Origin: an uncultured Eubacteriales bacterium
GTDB lineage: Bacteria > Bacillota > Clostridia > Oscillospirales > CAG-272
Length of the DNA stretch: 22,190 nt
NCBI GenBank assembly: GCA_900554225.1
Contig: USGH01000016.1
Coordinates: 1-22,190 of the forward strand
Reading direction: 5' to 3'
Every line of letters starts with the position of its first letter. Position 1 is the stretch's first letter. Made by a program: the position numbers and the translations under genes. This document shows positions 15,380 through 22,190 of the stretch, one piece after another. The notes below the pieces were generated by a model. That model made no database searches. It saw only the letters and a list, made by a program, of their open reading frames with translations, and was not told the origin of the DNA.

Positions 15380-15748
15380 GTGGATATTTCGTATTTATGG
15401 CGGGATACGGTACTATTGTGGCGCGGGGCTTTATATGATCCGGATCTATTTACGGTGACGTATGAGCGGGTGATACTGGAGGCTGTGACGGCGGTGGAAT
15501 ATTGTGCCGTGGACGAAGAAGGGCAGTCATGCGGGAAGCTGGTGGTCTATCTGCGGGAGGGGCTGAGTACCGTAAATGGGGAGCCATATACCGGTTCGGC
15601 ATTCTGTATGCCGGGGGACAGGCTGATTCCGTGGACGGGCGGCAATGGAGGGGAAATGCCCTCTGACGGTGGGTATCGGATCCGTTCCGTGGAGCATCGG
15701 GTACATGGTTCCCCATTGCTGCGGCACACGAAGCTTACAGCGAATTGA
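15380..15748 (+). CDS. minor capsid/head-closure protein
   Basis: The 122-residue product fits the small head-closure protein that follows the connector in siphophages. SCGKLVVYLREG (about residues 42-53) and the later stretch GDRLIPWTGG, then MPSDGGYRIRSVEHRVHGSP, resemble the beta-rich core and C-terminus of this group. GTG 15380 is chosen because GAAAGGG lies just upstream and the family-like sequence starts there; the frame is open further up into repeat R4, but that part is hydrophobic and repeat-derived. It is followed after 17 bases by the next minor capsid gene. Confidence 0.65.
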   Translation: MDISYLWRDTVLLWRGALYDPDLFTVTYERVILEAVTAVEYCAVDEEGQSCGKLVVYLREGLSTVNGEPYTGSAFCMPGDRLIPWTGGNGGEMPSDGGYRIRSVEHRVHGSPLLRHTKLTAN

Positions 15749-15765
15749 GGACAGGAGGCGTTGAT

Positions 15766-16152
15766 ATGGGCGACAGGCTGGCACTGCTCTGCCGGGTACT
15801 GAATCGGTGGAAGGAGCGGCCGTGTGATTTTGTGCCGGAGCAGGAGATGGGTGTGCCTGGTGTATCGGTATCGGCAGTGGCGGACGGTATGACGGCGAAG
15901 CGGTACATCGACGGACGGTATGTACAGGTCTTTCCGTTTGCCATCCGACTGGTGATCAGCGGCAGGGATGCGCGGGAGATGGTGGATGCGCTCTCGTTTT
16001 TCGACCGCTGCACGGCGTATCTGGCAGGTGCGGTCATGGAATTGGGCTGTGACCGGATCGCACAGGCGACGACGGCGGCACGGGTCGCGACAGGCAAAGA
16101 CGGCACGGCGGCATACACGGCGCGGTACGTGATGGAATACCGTTTGGCATAA
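15766..16152 (+). CDS. minor capsid protein / tail terminator-like (Minor_capsid_3 type)
   Basis: The 128-residue product has VFPFAIRLVISGRDAREMVDALSFFDRCTAYLAG (about residues 48-81) and ends TAAYTARYVMEYRLA. Both are features of the minor capsid protein located just before the tail tube gene, probably the tail terminator that joins head and tail. ATG 15766 follows AGGAGG by seven bases. Neighbours on both sides are head-completion and tail tube genes, which fits the role. Confidence 0.7.
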   Translation: MGDRLALLCRVLNRWKERPCDFVPEQEMGVPGVSVSAVADGMTAKRYIDGRYVQVFPFAIRLVISGRDAREMVDALSFFDRCTAYLAGAVMELGCDRIAQATTAARVATGKDGTAAYTARYVMEYRLA

Positions 16153-16184
16153 AGCGTTACAGAGAGAATCTGGGAGGAAGAAAT

Positions 16185-16670
16185 ATGGCGACAGCAATTG
16201 TAAATCGGGCGGATCGACGCCACTATATGAACACCGGCACGAAAGAGGCTCCCGTCTGGTCGGCGATCGGGGAGGGCTTCACGGAATTTGCGGAGACGAA
16301 GAACGCGACGAGCTATCAGCGGCGATACATCCACGAGGCGACGAAGCGGACGGATGTGACAGGCTACGCGCCGGTGATCGACTATGAATTTGAGGTATAC
16401 CGGGGCAGCACCGTCATAGCGCGGCTCCGCAGGATCACGGACACGGAGGCACTGGGAGACGCGGCGCAGGTGGAGATCTGCACGGTGGATCTCTTTGACG
16501 AAACGGAGACCTCCGGGGTATATCACGCATTCCGGCGAACCTATTCCGTGATCCCGGACAAATGCGCCGCCGGGGTGGACACGCTTGTCTACACGGGGAC
16601 CCTGAAGGCGGTATCGTCCCCCATCCCCGGCACCTTTGTCGTAAGCACCGATACATTCACGGCGGACTAA
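16185..16670 (+). CDS. phage major tail tube protein
   Basis: The 161-residue product would stack as rings to form the tail tube. It starts MATAIVNRADRRHYMNTG, has GEGFTEFAETKNATSYQRRYIHEA (about residues 29-52), a conserved beta segment APVIDYEFEVYRGSTVI, and a C-terminal SSPIPGTFVVSTDTFTAD. Size and order (after the tail terminator, before two chaperone genes) are typical. ATG 16185 follows GGGAGG by seven bases. Confidence 0.8.
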   Translation: MATAIVNRADRRHYMNTGTKEAPVWSAIGEGFTEFAETKNATSYQRRYIHEATKRTDVTGYAPVIDYEFEVYRGSTVIARLRRITDTEALGDAAQVEICTVDLFDETETSGVYHAFRRTYSVIPDKCAAGVDTLVYTGTLKAVSSPIPGTFVVSTDTFTAD

Positions 16671-16684
16671 GAAAGGAGTACAGA

Positions 16685-17068
16685 ATGGAAGAGACAATGC
16701 GGTATTTTACCTACGGCGGGAAGTCGTACTATTTTGATGTAAGCGAGGTGGGCTGTCTGACCCGGCTGACCGGGGCTCTGGAGCGCATGGAGGAGGAGCG
16801 TACAGAGCGCGGCGGAGGCGAAAAGGAACCCGCATATGCCGTGATCGCGTCGTTCTGCGAATCGATCCTGACCTTTTTCGAGAACGTATTCGGCAAGGCG
16901 GCGGCTGTGGAGATCTGCGGCGAGATGCAGAGCGGCGAGGGCTGTGCGGCAGCGTTTCTGGCGTTTGTGGCATTCGCGCGCGCCCAGACCGTGGCGGTAG
17001 AGGCGGCGATGGCAGCGGCGGAGGCGGACTATGCGGCGAATGCGGTGGCGATGGGGGTAATCGCATGA
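16685..17068 (+). CDS. tail assembly chaperone, first of two
   Basis: The 127-residue, mostly helical product has VIASFCESILTFFENVFGKAAAVEICGE (about residues 55-82), the usual core of the small chaperone encoded between tail tube and Gp15, with an Ala-rich C-terminus. It would keep the tape measure soluble while the tail is assembled. ATG 16685 follows AAAGGAG by six bases. It overlaps the next gene in an ATGA (17065-17068), the usual coupling when no programmed frameshift is used. Confidence 0.65.
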   Translation: MEETMRYFTYGGKSYYFDVSEVGCLTRLTGALERMEEERTERGGGEKEPAYAVIASFCESILTFFENVFGKAAAVEICGEMQSGEGCAAAFLAFVAFARAQTVAVEAAMAAAEADYAANAVAMGVIA

Positions 17069-17631
17069 CGGGCAAATCGATTCTGACCACGCCGCTGCCG
17101 GAGACCGTGGTGCTTGCCGACGGGACAGAGCTTGCGATCCGGACGGATTTTCGTGTGGGGATCCTTTTTTCCGCGATCCGGAACGATCCCATGGTCAGCC
17201 CGGCATCGAAGCGGCATCTGGCACTGCGGCTATACTATGAAAGCCTGCCGGAAAAGGCGGATCCGGACGAGCTGTTTCATGCCGCCATGTGTTTTTACAG
17301 CCGGGCGAGCGAAAAGGGGACGGAGGAGGACTGTCCGCATACGCAGCAGGAGCCGATCTTTGATTTCACCGTGGACGGGGATCGCATCTACGCCGCGTTT
17401 TATGCCGCCTACGGGATCGATCTCTGCACGGCGCGTCTCCACTGGTGGCAGTTTCTGGCACTGCTTGTCTCTCTCCCGCGGGACAGTGCCTTTATGCGCA
17501 CGGTCGCGCTGCGGTGCATGGATCCTGCGGAGGTTACGGACGATGCGGCACGGAAGCGGCTCCGGATGGCAAAGGCGCGTGTACGGATCCGCAGTACGTC
17601 GGCGGCAGACAGAGGGGAGGCGGTACGATGA
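17065..17631 (+). CDS. bacteriophage Gp15-family protein (second tail assembly chaperone)
   Basis: The 188-residue product shows the Gp15 family signature clearly: FTVDGDRIYAAFYAAYGIDL (about residues 105-124), RLHWWQFLALLVSLPRDSAFMRTVALRCMD (about 129-158), then a basic C-terminus. It is normally encoded between the small chaperone and the tape measure, as here, and overlaps both neighbours by four bases (ATGA at each end). It is probably a tail assembly chaperone; the biochemical role of Gp15 is inferred from position only. Confidence 0.85.
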   Translation: MTGKSILTTPLPETVVLADGTELAIRTDFRVGILFSAIRNDPMVSPASKRHLALRLYYESLPEKADPDELFHAAMCFYSRASEKGTEEDCPHTQQEPIFDFTVDGDRIYAAFYAAYGIDLCTARLHWWQFLALLVSLPRDSAFMRTVALRCMDPAEVTDDAARKRLRMAKARVRIRSTSAADRGEAVR

Positions 17632-18167
17632 CGGACAGAGCTTCGGACAATATGGCGGAAACGCTGCCGGACAGGCCGGATGTGGAGGCGGTATTGTCGG
17701 CATCGCGTATGTTATACGAGGAGGTCGCCGGACAGGCTCTGCCTGGCGGACTGTCGGCACCGGACGGCACAGGGCGCGACTGGTACACGCTGTCGGAAGC
17801 GATGCTGCGCGGCGTATCTGCCGGAATCTCGTCGGCGGGAGCGGATCTGGCGGCGGCGATCCACACGGCAGCGGCGGAGATGGCAGGCGCGGTACAGGCG
17901 TTTTCCGCACAGACGCGATGGTCCGGCAGCATGGGAGATGCGGTATCGGCGCGAAGTGTCCCATGGGCGGCGGATCCCGTGGCGGCGCACATACAGGAGG
18001 CGGCAGCGGCGGAGCGTGCGTGGCATAGCGCGGTGAACGTGGCTCCACAGGCGGCGGAATCCGGTCGTACCGTCATTCAGTACATCACCCTCCGCAGCGA
18101 CGACGAGACGCCGTATGAGACCGCGCGCGCCATCCGTCGGGAGAGTGAGGCACTGCTGCGCGCATGA
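17628..18167 (+). CDS. very short tape-measure-like protein (C-terminal part only)
   Basis: The 179-residue product occupies the tape-measure position and starts inside the Gp15 stop (ATGA). Two stretches resemble the C-terminal end of tape measure proteins: WYTLSEAMLRGVSAGISSAG and nearby helices (about residues 52-92), and the final IQYITLRSDDETPYETARAI (about 150-169). The long coiled coils and hydrophobic middle region are absent. Tape measure proteins of siphophages are normally 600 to over 1000 residues and their length sets tail length. A full-length replacement is not present, so any tail would be very short, or the gene is a remnant. Confidence 0.6.
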   Translation: MTDRASDNMAETLPDRPDVEAVLSASRMLYEEVAGQALPGGLSAPDGTGRDWYTLSEAMLRGVSAGISSAGADLAAAIHTAAAEMAGAVQAFSAQTRWSGSMGDAVSARSVPWAADPVAAHIQEAAAAERAWHSAVNVAPQAAESGRTVIQYITLRSDDETPYETARAIRRESEALLRA

Positions 18168-18184
18168 GAGAGGGGGGAGCATAG

Positions 18185-19051
18185 ATGAAGGACTACAGCA
18201 TCCTGCTGCGCGGCGGCGGTGTGACGGTGGAGATCGCGCCGGAGGGGGAGCTTTGTCTATTGGAAAACGGCACGGAGGGCTTCGGACGGGTGGACGGCGT
18301 GGTGACGCTTGCGGAATATGCGGTATCGGGCGGCGGCTATCCGGTATCGCGCCATGTTTCGCGCCGGGAGATCGTGCTGACGGCGGAGGTACGTGCGGCG
18401 GTGGGGACTGCGGCTTTCACGGATTTGCGCGCACGCCTTCTGCGCCTGATGGATCCGCTGACGGATGTGACGCTGACGGCGGACATGGGGGCGGGAGAGC
18501 GGCGGATCGAGCTGATCCCGGGCGGTGGGGGCAGTGTGGAGATCGGTCATTACCGCGAGCCCGTCACCGCACGGCTGTGCTTTATCGCGCCGGATCCGTA
18601 TTTTGCGGCGGTGGTACCGGAGACCGTCGCCTTTTGGGACGCGACGCCGATGCTTGCCTTTCCGCTCAATCTGATGGCGGGTGCGGGAACGGTCAGCGGC
18701 TATTACGGCACGACGAACGCGGCAAGGCTCAGAAATCCGGGGGACAGAGAATGCGGCTACAGACTGACCCTGACGGCGGAAAATGGCAGGGTGACCAATC
18801 CGTCGGTGACGCTGCCGGGCGGTACGCTGTCTCTGCAATGCGCCATCGGGGAGGGCGAACACGTGGTGATCGACACCCATCCGCGCACAAAGACGATCCT
18901 TGTCAACGGTACGCCGTCCCTGTGCTTCACGCCGGGCAGTGTATTTGCGGGGATTCCGCGGGGGACGAGCGATATGGTGCTGGCGGCGGAGAGCGGGATC
19001 CAATATCTGCGGGCGCAGCTTTCGTTTGTGCCGCTGTATTATGGAGTGTGA
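18185..19051 (+). CDS. distal tail protein (Dit)
   Basis: The 288-residue product is the ring that caps the tail tube and begins the baseplate. Visible features are the N-terminal beta region (GFGRVDGVVTLAEYAVSGGG), the ITxA/RARLLRLMDPLTDVTL segment (about residues 81-96), YREPVTARLCFIAPDPYF (about 123-140) and a C-terminal beta sandwich (TLSLQCAIGEGEHVVIDTHP, then an ILVNGTPSLCF-type stretch). These are typical of siphovirus tail component proteins. ATG 18185 follows a GGGGAG by five bases. Length is near normal, so this gene appears intact. Confidence 0.82.
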   Translation: MKDYSILLRGGGVTVEIAPEGELCLLENGTEGFGRVDGVVTLAEYAVSGGGYPVSRHVSRREIVLTAEVRAAVGTAAFTDLRARLLRLMDPLTDVTLTADMGAGERRIELIPGGGGSVEIGHYREPVTARLCFIAPDPYFAAVVPETVAFWDATPMLAFPLNLMAGAGTVSGYYGTTNAARLRNPGDRECGYRLTLTAENGRVTNPSVTLPGGTLSLQCAIGEGEHVVIDTHPRTKTILVNGTPSLCFTPGSVFAGIPRGTSDMVLAAESGIQYLRAQLSFVPLYYGV

Positions 19052-19057
19052 TATATT

Positions 19058-20065
19058 ATGGACAGTATCTATCTGTTGAACCATGCGTTTGCGCCGCTGT
19101 GTATGCCCATAGACGGCTATTTTTCTCTCGTGTGGAGCCTTTCCTACCAGACCTGCGGCACCTTTGCGGCACTGCTTCCATACGATGGCGCGGGCGTATG
19201 GGAGGAGGCGGTTTATCTCACGGACGGGGTGCGCTGCGGACGGATCGAGCGGATCGAAATCGAAAACGGTCGTGTGCGGCTGACGGGGCGGACGCTGGAA
19301 TGCCTGCTGTACGACAGGCTGTTCGCGGAGAAATTCGAGTACACGGGGACCTTATCGGAAGCGTGTCTGACGGCGGTGCGGACGTGCTGCGCGGATCTGC
19401 CGCTGACCGTGGAGACGGATGGCGCGTCGTTTCCGCAGACGGGGATCTATCGGGCGCAGTGGACGACGGTCGGGCAGTTCTTGCACGAGACGCTTTCGCA
19501 GGCGGGCGGTTCCTTTGCGGTGGAATACGTGCCGGGCGCGGCAAAATGCGCCTTTCGGCTGGTCTGCGGTACGGATCGCTCCGCCGCCGGTGCCATCTTT
19601 TCGGAGGATTTCGGCAACATTGCGTCGCTTATGGTCGAGAGGGACCGCAGTGATCGGGTGGATCGGGTGTACGTGACCGGCGCGGATCGTGTGACGGTAT
19701 CCGTGGTGCGGGAGGGAGCAGAGGCACCATATCGGGACGCACGGATCGAGGCGGCGGACATGGAGAGCGCGGATTACGAGGTGTTCGCGGACTACACGGA
19801 TGCTCTGCGCGACAGAGGACGGGCATATCTTGCGGCATACGGCGGGGAGATCGTGCGTGTGGACGGTGGTGCGGAGCCGGATACGCTGCCGGCATACGGT
19901 GTGGATTATGCGCTCGGCGACCTGTGTACGGTGCGGACGGCGGCATACAGCGGAACGGTGCGGCTCACGGCGATCGATATGGTTTCGGAAAACGGTGTGC
20001 GGCGCGTGTACCCGTATTTCGGGATCCGTCGGCGGACGCTCCGGGACGCGATAGGGGAAAGATAA
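19058..20065 (+). CDS. baseplate hub/tail protein, siphovirus Gp37-like
   Basis: The 335-residue product directly follows Dit, where the hub protein is encoded. It resembles ReqiPepy6 Gp37-like proteins: GRTLECLLYDRLFAEKFEYTG (about residues 76-96), FLHETLSQAGGSFAVEYVPG, then ERDRSDRVDRVYVTGAD and a C-terminal DYALGDLCTVRTAAYSGTV leading to a conserved beta domain. No peptidase or lysozyme motif is seen, so it is structural only. ATG 19058 has GGAG 11 bases upstream and is seven bases from the Dit stop. Confidence 0.75.
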   Translation: MDSIYLLNHAFAPLCMPIDGYFSLVWSLSYQTCGTFAALLPYDGAGVWEEAVYLTDGVRCGRIERIEIENGRVRLTGRTLECLLYDRLFAEKFEYTGTLSEACLTAVRTCCADLPLTVETDGASFPQTGIYRAQWTTVGQFLHETLSQAGGSFAVEYVPGAAKCAFRLVCGTDRSAAGAIFSEDFGNIASLMVERDRSDRVDRVYVTGADRVTVSVVREGAEAPYRDARIEAADMESADYEVFADYTDALRDRGRAYLAAYGGEIVRVDGGAEPDTLPAYGVDYALGDLCTVRTAAYSGTVRLTAIDMVSENGVRRVYPYFGIRRRTLRDAIGER

Positions 20066-20086
20066 TACGGAAAAAGGAGAATACAT

Positions 20087-20812
20087 ATGCAGAAAATCAT
20101 AGACGGCGGGATGTTCGATTCGACCAGTGTCGTGGAGACCGTGGACGGCTTCCCGCGCGGAGACAAGGCGGTGGATGCCGCGTTTTTTGCCCGGATGCTG
20201 CGCTGCTTCTATCGGGACGGTGTGCTGCGGCCGACGGACGGCGGATTGGCGGTCGTTCCGGCAGGCGGGGGGATCGCGGTGCAGGTACGACCGGGGGTCG
20301 CGTGGATCGGCGGGCGGATGGCGTATCTCGATGAGGCGGCATCCTTCACGCTTACGGCGGGCCACCTGTATGCGGTGACGCTGCGCCTGGATCTTGACCT
20401 GCGTCGGTTTACCATTGAGGTGGAGGAGGACACCGGGACAGCTCCCCTCCGCGGCACGACCGTTACAGAGCTATTGCTTGCCCGGGTCAATGTGCCGATG
20501 CAGGCGACCGCTGTGACGGCGGCGATGATCACGGACAAGCGGATGGACGAGACGGTGTGCGGCGCGGTGGATTCCGTGATGGCGGCCCTCCAATCCGTGG
20601 CATACGCGGCAAACAGCGGTGCGGTGGGCGGACTGACGGCGGACAAGCTGGTACCGCGGTCGGGCTGCGTGATGACCGGTGTACTGCGCTGCGGGAACGA
20701 ATCGGCGGGCGGTTCGGCGGTGCGCAATATCCGCTACGGGAAAACGCTGCCGACGGATCTGGCGGACGGGGAGATCTTTCTCCTGCTGGCAGACGACGGC
20801 ACGGACGCATAA
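20087..20812 (+). CDS. distal tail/baseplate structural protein
   Basis: The 241-residue product has an N-terminal region (FDSTSVVETVDGFPRGDKAVDAAFFARML) and a beta-rich middle (IAVQVRPGVAWIGGRMAYLDEA, HLYAVTLRLDLDLRRFTIEV, about residues 63-120). This combination is common in baseplate or fibre-attachment proteins of Clostridia prophages; the Ala-rich helix near residue 165 may trimerise. It lies in the usual position after the hub. ATG 20087 follows AAGGAG by seven bases. Receptor binding is possible but cannot be shown. Confidence 0.6.
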   Translation: MQKIIDGGMFDSTSVVETVDGFPRGDKAVDAAFFARMLRCFYRDGVLRPTDGGLAVVPAGGGIAVQVRPGVAWIGGRMAYLDEAASFTLTAGHLYAVTLRLDLDLRRFTIEVEEDTGTAPLRGTTVTELLLARVNVPMQATAVTAAMITDKRMDETVCGAVDSVMAALQSVAYAANSGAVGGLTADKLVPRSGCVMTGVLRCGNESAGGSAVRNIRYGKTLPTDLADGEIFLLLADDGTDA

Positions 20813-20824
20813 GGGGGGGACGCG

Positions 20825-21916
20825 ATGCTATACGATCAGACCTCGGAGACGCTGACCTGTCTTGCCGAGAGCGCGGGACACACGCTCCTCTGGAACGGCA
20901 GGGAGATCGCGTGCCGCTTATACCGGGATGGGGTGACGGATACGCTCTGCTTCGTACTCGATTACGTGGGGGAGGAGACGGAGCCGCTTGCCACCAATCA
21001 TTTCCGCGTGTACTACAACAGTACGCCATACGGCTTTGACACGGCGGCGGGCTTTTCGTCTCCGGTGTGTACGCTGTCCCATGTGGCGGGGTGTGAGGCG
21101 GTGCGGCTCCGGCTGGAATCGACCGAGGACACCTTCACCATGGACGGCAGGGCGCGCCGCGAGATCACGTATCCGTTTGCGTGGTACGACAGTCTGCCGT
21201 GTCTCACCTGGAACGCCGTGCTGTATGCGCAGTACGCCAACCGGATTACGTGGCAGGTCACCGCCCCGGCAGGCAGAGTCGCCTATCCGACCCATGGGGC
21301 ACTCTATGTCCGGCGTGCGGGAGAGACCGGGTTCACGCTGCGCACAGAGACAAAGCTGAGTCCGGAGGTGCAGGGGTGGATCATCCGCCTGGACGAGGAG
21401 GACATGGGTGCGGCATATTATTTCCGGGTCACGTACTGCACTGCGGAGGCGGCGGACGGTACGCAGTTGACCAGAAACCGAGCCGATACCCCGGAAACGT
21501 TGGTGACCCGCAACGGTTCGATCCCCTATCCGCCGGAGGTGACACACAGTGCCGTAATGCGCGGCGGGAAGGTACGTGTACGCTGGAGCGCGCCGGAGGA
21601 TCCGCTGTACACCCTTGCGGTATACGATCTCTACCGCGCCGTTGCCGCCGAAACGGATGCGTCTCCCAAATGGGGACTGCTCTATTCCGGCAAGGCGGTG
21701 CAGTTTCTCGACGTCCCGCCGGAGGAGGTCTATATCCGCTATCGGGTACGCGGCAGAACGGCGGACGGCGTCAACACCGCCTGGGTGGACACCGGATGGC
21801 TCCGGCAGAACACCTCCAATCTGTACGTGGGCAAAAACGGGATCCCGGTTCCTGCGGCATCGATCCGCATCGGGGGGAATCCCGCTCTCGCCATGGGGTA
21901 TGTAGGGGGAATCTGA
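20825..21916 (+). CDS. tail structural protein with fibronectin III-like regions
   Basis: The 363-residue product is the last gene of the cluster. It reads as a mostly beta protein: residues about 1-125 (TLLWNGREIACRLYRDGVTD and following) and two FN3-like stretches (about 140-220 ITWQVTAPAGRVAYPTHGAL, and 237-325 PPEVTHSAVMRGGKVRVRWS). It ends SNLYVGKNGIPVP, then SIRIGGNPALAMGYVGGI, a short glycine-rich tail seen in fibre-like proteins. ATG 20825 follows GGGGGG by five bases. The terminator stem overlaps its stop codon. No holin or endolysin follows. Confidence 0.6.
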   Translation: MLYDQTSETLTCLAESAGHTLLWNGREIACRLYRDGVTDTLCFVLDYVGEETEPLATNHFRVYYNSTPYGFDTAAGFSSPVCTLSHVAGCEAVRLRLESTEDTFTMDGRARREITYPFAWYDSLPCLTWNAVLYAQYANRITWQVTAPAGRVAYPTHGALYVRRAGETGFTLRTETKLSPEVQGWIIRLDEEDMGAAYYFRVTYCTAEAADGTQLTRNRADTPETLVTRNGSIPYPPEVTHSAVMRGGKVRVRWSAPEDPLYTLAVYDLYRAVAAETDASPKWGLLYSGKAVQFLDVPPEEVYIRYRVRGRTADGVNTAWVDTGWLRQNTSNLYVGKNGIPVPAASIRIGGNPALAMGYVGGI

Positions 21917-21930
21917 TTCCCCCTGCTTTT
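21905..21930 (+). terminator. stem-loop terminator overlapping the last stop codon
   Basis: GGGGGAAT-CTG-ATTCCCCC is a perfect 8-bp stem with a 3-base loop, followed by TGCTTTT. The TGA stop (21914-21916) lies across the loop. The T-run is short, so efficiency is uncertain, but it closes the plus-strand structural unit. Confidence 0.75.
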
Positions 21931-21946
21931 GACTTGCAGTCTGCCT

Positions 21947-21963
21947 ACCAAGCTACGCTTGGT
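21947..21963. other. short inverted repeat after the phage cluster
   Basis: ACCAAGC-TAC-GCTTGGT is a perfect 7-bp stem with a 3-base loop. No T-run follows. It lies 24 bases beyond the terminator and may be a second weak stem or an end-of-element mark. Confidence 0.5.
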
Positions 21964-22000
21964 GATCAAACTGCGGTTGGCTTATATCCTTTGTTATTTT

Positions 22001-22078
22001 ATAAGGAAACGGCATAAGGAAACGGCATAAGGAAACGGCATAAGGAAACGGCATAAGGAAACGGCATAAGGAAACGGC
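22001..22078. repeat. six exact tandem copies of a 13-bp unit
   Basis: The unit ATAAGGAAACGGC is repeated six times without error. The 13-base period is not a multiple of three and no reading frame uses it. The remainder of the right edge (21964-22000 and 22079-22190) shows no gene that can be supported. Confidence 0.97.
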
Positions 22079-22190
22079 GTTTGGCTTGTATCGCTTCTTT
22101 TTTATTTCTCCAATGAGGAATACCACGTCATACGTGTAGATTTTATTGTTGCCTTGCGGCGCACCAAAGGACGAGGAAGAAGGACTCTGC

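Noticed and set aside
17050..17068. Programmed -1 frameshift between the two tail assembly chaperone genes
   Set aside because: The GGGGG run at 17053-17057 does not make a canonical slippery heptamer in the zero frame, and the ATGA overlap with a normal start explains translation.
17230..18048. A 272-codon minus-strand open frame across Gp15 and the tape-measure gene
   Set aside because: It is a proline- and arginine-rich product typical of antisense to G+C-rich coding, and the plus-strand genes are coupled by ATGA overlaps.
22001..22078. CRISPR array
   Set aside because: The 13-bp copies are directly adjacent with no spacers, and there are no cas genes.
8476..22190. Attachment-site direct repeats flanking the phage cluster
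   Set aside because: No matching direct repeat was found by eye between 8476-8670 and 21920-22190, and no tRNA gene lies at either end; the element may extend past the window.

Overview
The window reads as a G+C-rich Clostridia-type (Oscillospiraceae/Ruminococcaceae-like) Firmicute chromosome. The grounds are a perfect CIRCE operator before groES-groEL, a Firmicute class III fructose-1,6-bisphosphatase, strong AGGAGG ribosome binding sites, sigma-A promoters, and a siphophage-type structural cluster of the kind common in Clostridia. Genus and species cannot be read from the sequence.

Positions 1-8475 are chromosomal. On the minus strand there is an alpha-L-rhamnosidase-like gene (open at the window edge and broken by one in-frame stop), an acyl-CoA thioesterase, and groES-groEL under a CIRCE-controlled promoter. 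On the plus strand is fbp with a consensus promoter. It converges at a bidirectional terminator on a minus-strand SPFH/prohibitin-like membrane protein gene.

Positions about 8669-21930 hold a compact phage-derived cluster, all on the plus strand: a zinc-ribbon protein, an ArpU/RinA-like late regulator, small and large terminase, SPP1-type portal, a short scaffold-like protein, P22-type coat protein, connectors, tail tube, two tail-assembly chaperones, a very short tape-measure remnant, Dit, a hub (Gp37-like) protein and two distal tail proteins, ending at a stem-loop terminator. No integrase, repressor, replication, holin or endolysin gene is present. The large terminase lacks the linker between its ATPase and nuclease domains, the scaffold and tape measure are reduced to their C-terminal parts, and no minor head protein is seen, yet all 18 frames are open. 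Two near-identical promoters each carry a LexA-like box between -35 and -10. The cluster is therefore either a decaying prophage or a reduced, SOS-linked phage-derived particle resembling a gene transfer agent; the sequence alone does not decide this.

A dispersed intergenic repeat of about 100-240 bp occurs four times: after the thioesterase gene, inside the groES-groEL operon, and twice inside the phage cluster. It starts with a G-rich GGGGAAC tract followed by an A/T-rich hairpin, and longer copies add a GATCGTTCGCGAGCGG block and a CCTTCTACGGGGAG motif. Three copies begin at or within a few bases of a stop codon in the same orientation. Its presence in both host and phage DNA, and at the site of an apparent deletion, makes it the most unusual non-coding feature here. 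The right edge has no recognisable gene but carries six exact tandem copies of a 13-bp unit.
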